Positions 62,816 to 64,000 of a DNA stretch of 64,000 nucleotides are shown here, piece by piece. The notes below the pieces were generated by a model. It worked only from the letters and a program-made list of their open reading frames with translations. It had not been told where the DNA came from and made no database searches. Numbering within the stretch: the first letter of the stretch is position 1; each line of letters begins with the position of its first letter. The stretch comes from Begonia masoniana (Eukaryota > Streptophyta > Magnoliopsida > Cucurbitales > Begoniaceae): NCBI GenBank assembly GCA_022432975.1, contig CM039508.1:13282282-13346281 (forward strand), in the 5' to 3' direction. Both the position numbers and the translations under genes were made by a program.

Positions 62816-64000
62816 AGCTCTTTTGGAACAATCGATTGAAGTAAGTTTCTTATACTTCATCAAACGCATTACTAAGTCTTAATTACTCGTCCATGAAGGT
62901 TATTGGGTCCTCAATACACGTCGTTCTCATCACTTCAAGTAAAAACCTTGAATGTGAAATGGATAACTTAGGTTCTAACCACAAGTCATGTACACTCAAC
63001 CTCATTGCTTGATACGTTCAGCTCTTTTGGAACAAATCGATTGAAGTAAGTTTCTTATACTTCATCAAACGCATTACTAAGTCTGAATTACTCGCCCATG
63101 AAGGTTATTGGGTACTCAATACACGTCGTTCTCATCACTTCAAGTAAAAACCTTTAATGTGAAATGGATAACTTAGGTTCTAACCACAAGTATGTACACT
63201 CAACCTCATTTGCTTGATACGTTCAGCTCTTTTGGAACAAATCGATTGAAGTAAAGTTTCTTATACTTCGTCAAACGAATTACTAAGTCTGAATTACTCG
63301 TCCATGAAGGTTATTAGGTCCTCAATAAACGTCGTTCTCATCACTTCAAGTAAAAACCTTGAATGTGAAATGGATAACTTAGGTGTTCTAACCACAAGTC
63401 ATGTACACTCAACCTCATTTGCTTGATACGTTCAGCTCTTTTGGAACAAATCGATTGAAGTAAAGTTTCTTATACTTCGTCAAACGAATTACAAAGTCTG
63501 TATTACTCGTCCATGAAGGTTCTTGGGTCCTCAATACACGTCTTTCTCATGACTTCAAGTTAAAACCTTAAATGTGAAATGGATAACTTAGGTTCTAACG
63601 ACAAGTCATGTACACTCAACCTCATTTGCTTGATACGTTAAGCTCTTTTGAAACAAATCGATTAAGTAAAGTTCTTATACTTCATTAGAACGCATTACTA
63701 AGCCTGAATTACTCGTCCATGAAGGTTATTGGGAACTCAATACACGTCGTTCTCATCACTTCAAGTAAAAACCTTGAATGTGAAATGGATAACTTAAGTT
63801 CTAACCACAAGTCATGTAACACTCAACCTTATTTGCTTGATGCGTTCAGCTCTTTTGGAACAAATCGATTGAAGTAAAGTTTCTTATACTTCACCAAACG
63901 CATTACTAAGTCTTAATTACTCGCCCATGAAGGTTATTGGGTCCTCAATACACGTCGTTCTCGTCACTTTAAGTTAAAACCTTGAATGTGAAATGGATAA
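62816..64000 (+). repeat. 208-bp satellite, forward orientation, to window end
   Basis: About 5.7 monomers of the GATTGAAGTAAAGTTTC / TTACTCG(T/C)CCATGAAGG subtype, which is the reverse complement of the subtype at 59333-60000. It continues beyond the window. Confidence 0.95.

Noticed and set aside
2781..64000. CENP-B box or telomere repeat in the satellite
   Set aside because: No match to the CENP-B box pattern or to TTTAGGG arrays was seen in the monomer.

Overview
The window is plant nuclear heterochromatin, most likely eudicot. It has no host gene I can support, and no tRNA, rRNA or CRISPR array. The evidence for a plant is several plant-type Ty3/gypsy retrotransposons with initiator-Met tRNA primer sites (TGGTATCAGAGC), a Tekay-like chromodomain integrase end, a TRIM (miniature LTR retrotransposon), and about 43 kb of a 208-bp satellite. 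I could not fix the family; the gypsy sequences look cucurbit-like to me, but that is only an impression.

Layout. 1-2780: 3' end of a minus-strand chromovirus (LTR, then broken integrase/chromodomain). 2781-26447: about 114 satellite monomers in one orientation (called forward). 26448-32140: minus-strand gypsy element A (3' LTR, one gag-pol frame with three stops) with a minus-strand TRIM upstream of its gag. 32141-37611: plus-strand element B, a gypsy gag-protease-RT-RNase H body carrying 113-bp TRIM LTRs at both ends and no integrase, followed by another TRIM unit. 37612-53244: about 75 monomers in reverse orientation. 53245-57460: an LTR-like start followed by 60 exact-length copies of a 60-bp repeat. 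57461-59332: wreck of gypsy element C with a complete 3' LTR. 59333-62640: reverse satellite interrupted by a solo LTR (61103-61875). 62641-62815: LTR fragment at which the satellite flips back to forward orientation, which runs to the window end.

Main results. (1) The 208-bp monomer is colinear with the terminal 210 bp of the solo LTR at 61103-61875, and its repeat boundary falls on the LTR terminus, so the satellite looks like tandemly amplified LTR U5. (2) Element B looks like a TRIM/gypsy chimera formed by template switching at the primer site and near the polypurine tract. (3) The TRIM LTR carries an exact plant snRNA-type upstream sequence element 26 bp from a TATA box. (4) The array records its growth: a captured integrase piece, a fold-back palindrome centred on the monomer's own dyad, segmental duplications and shared deletion junctions. 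Some indel-rich or over-uniform stretches may be assembly artefacts.

Nothing here forms a working pathway. The only coding content is retrotransposon gag-pol, and every copy is broken. All identities come from reading the sequence by eye; no database search was run.
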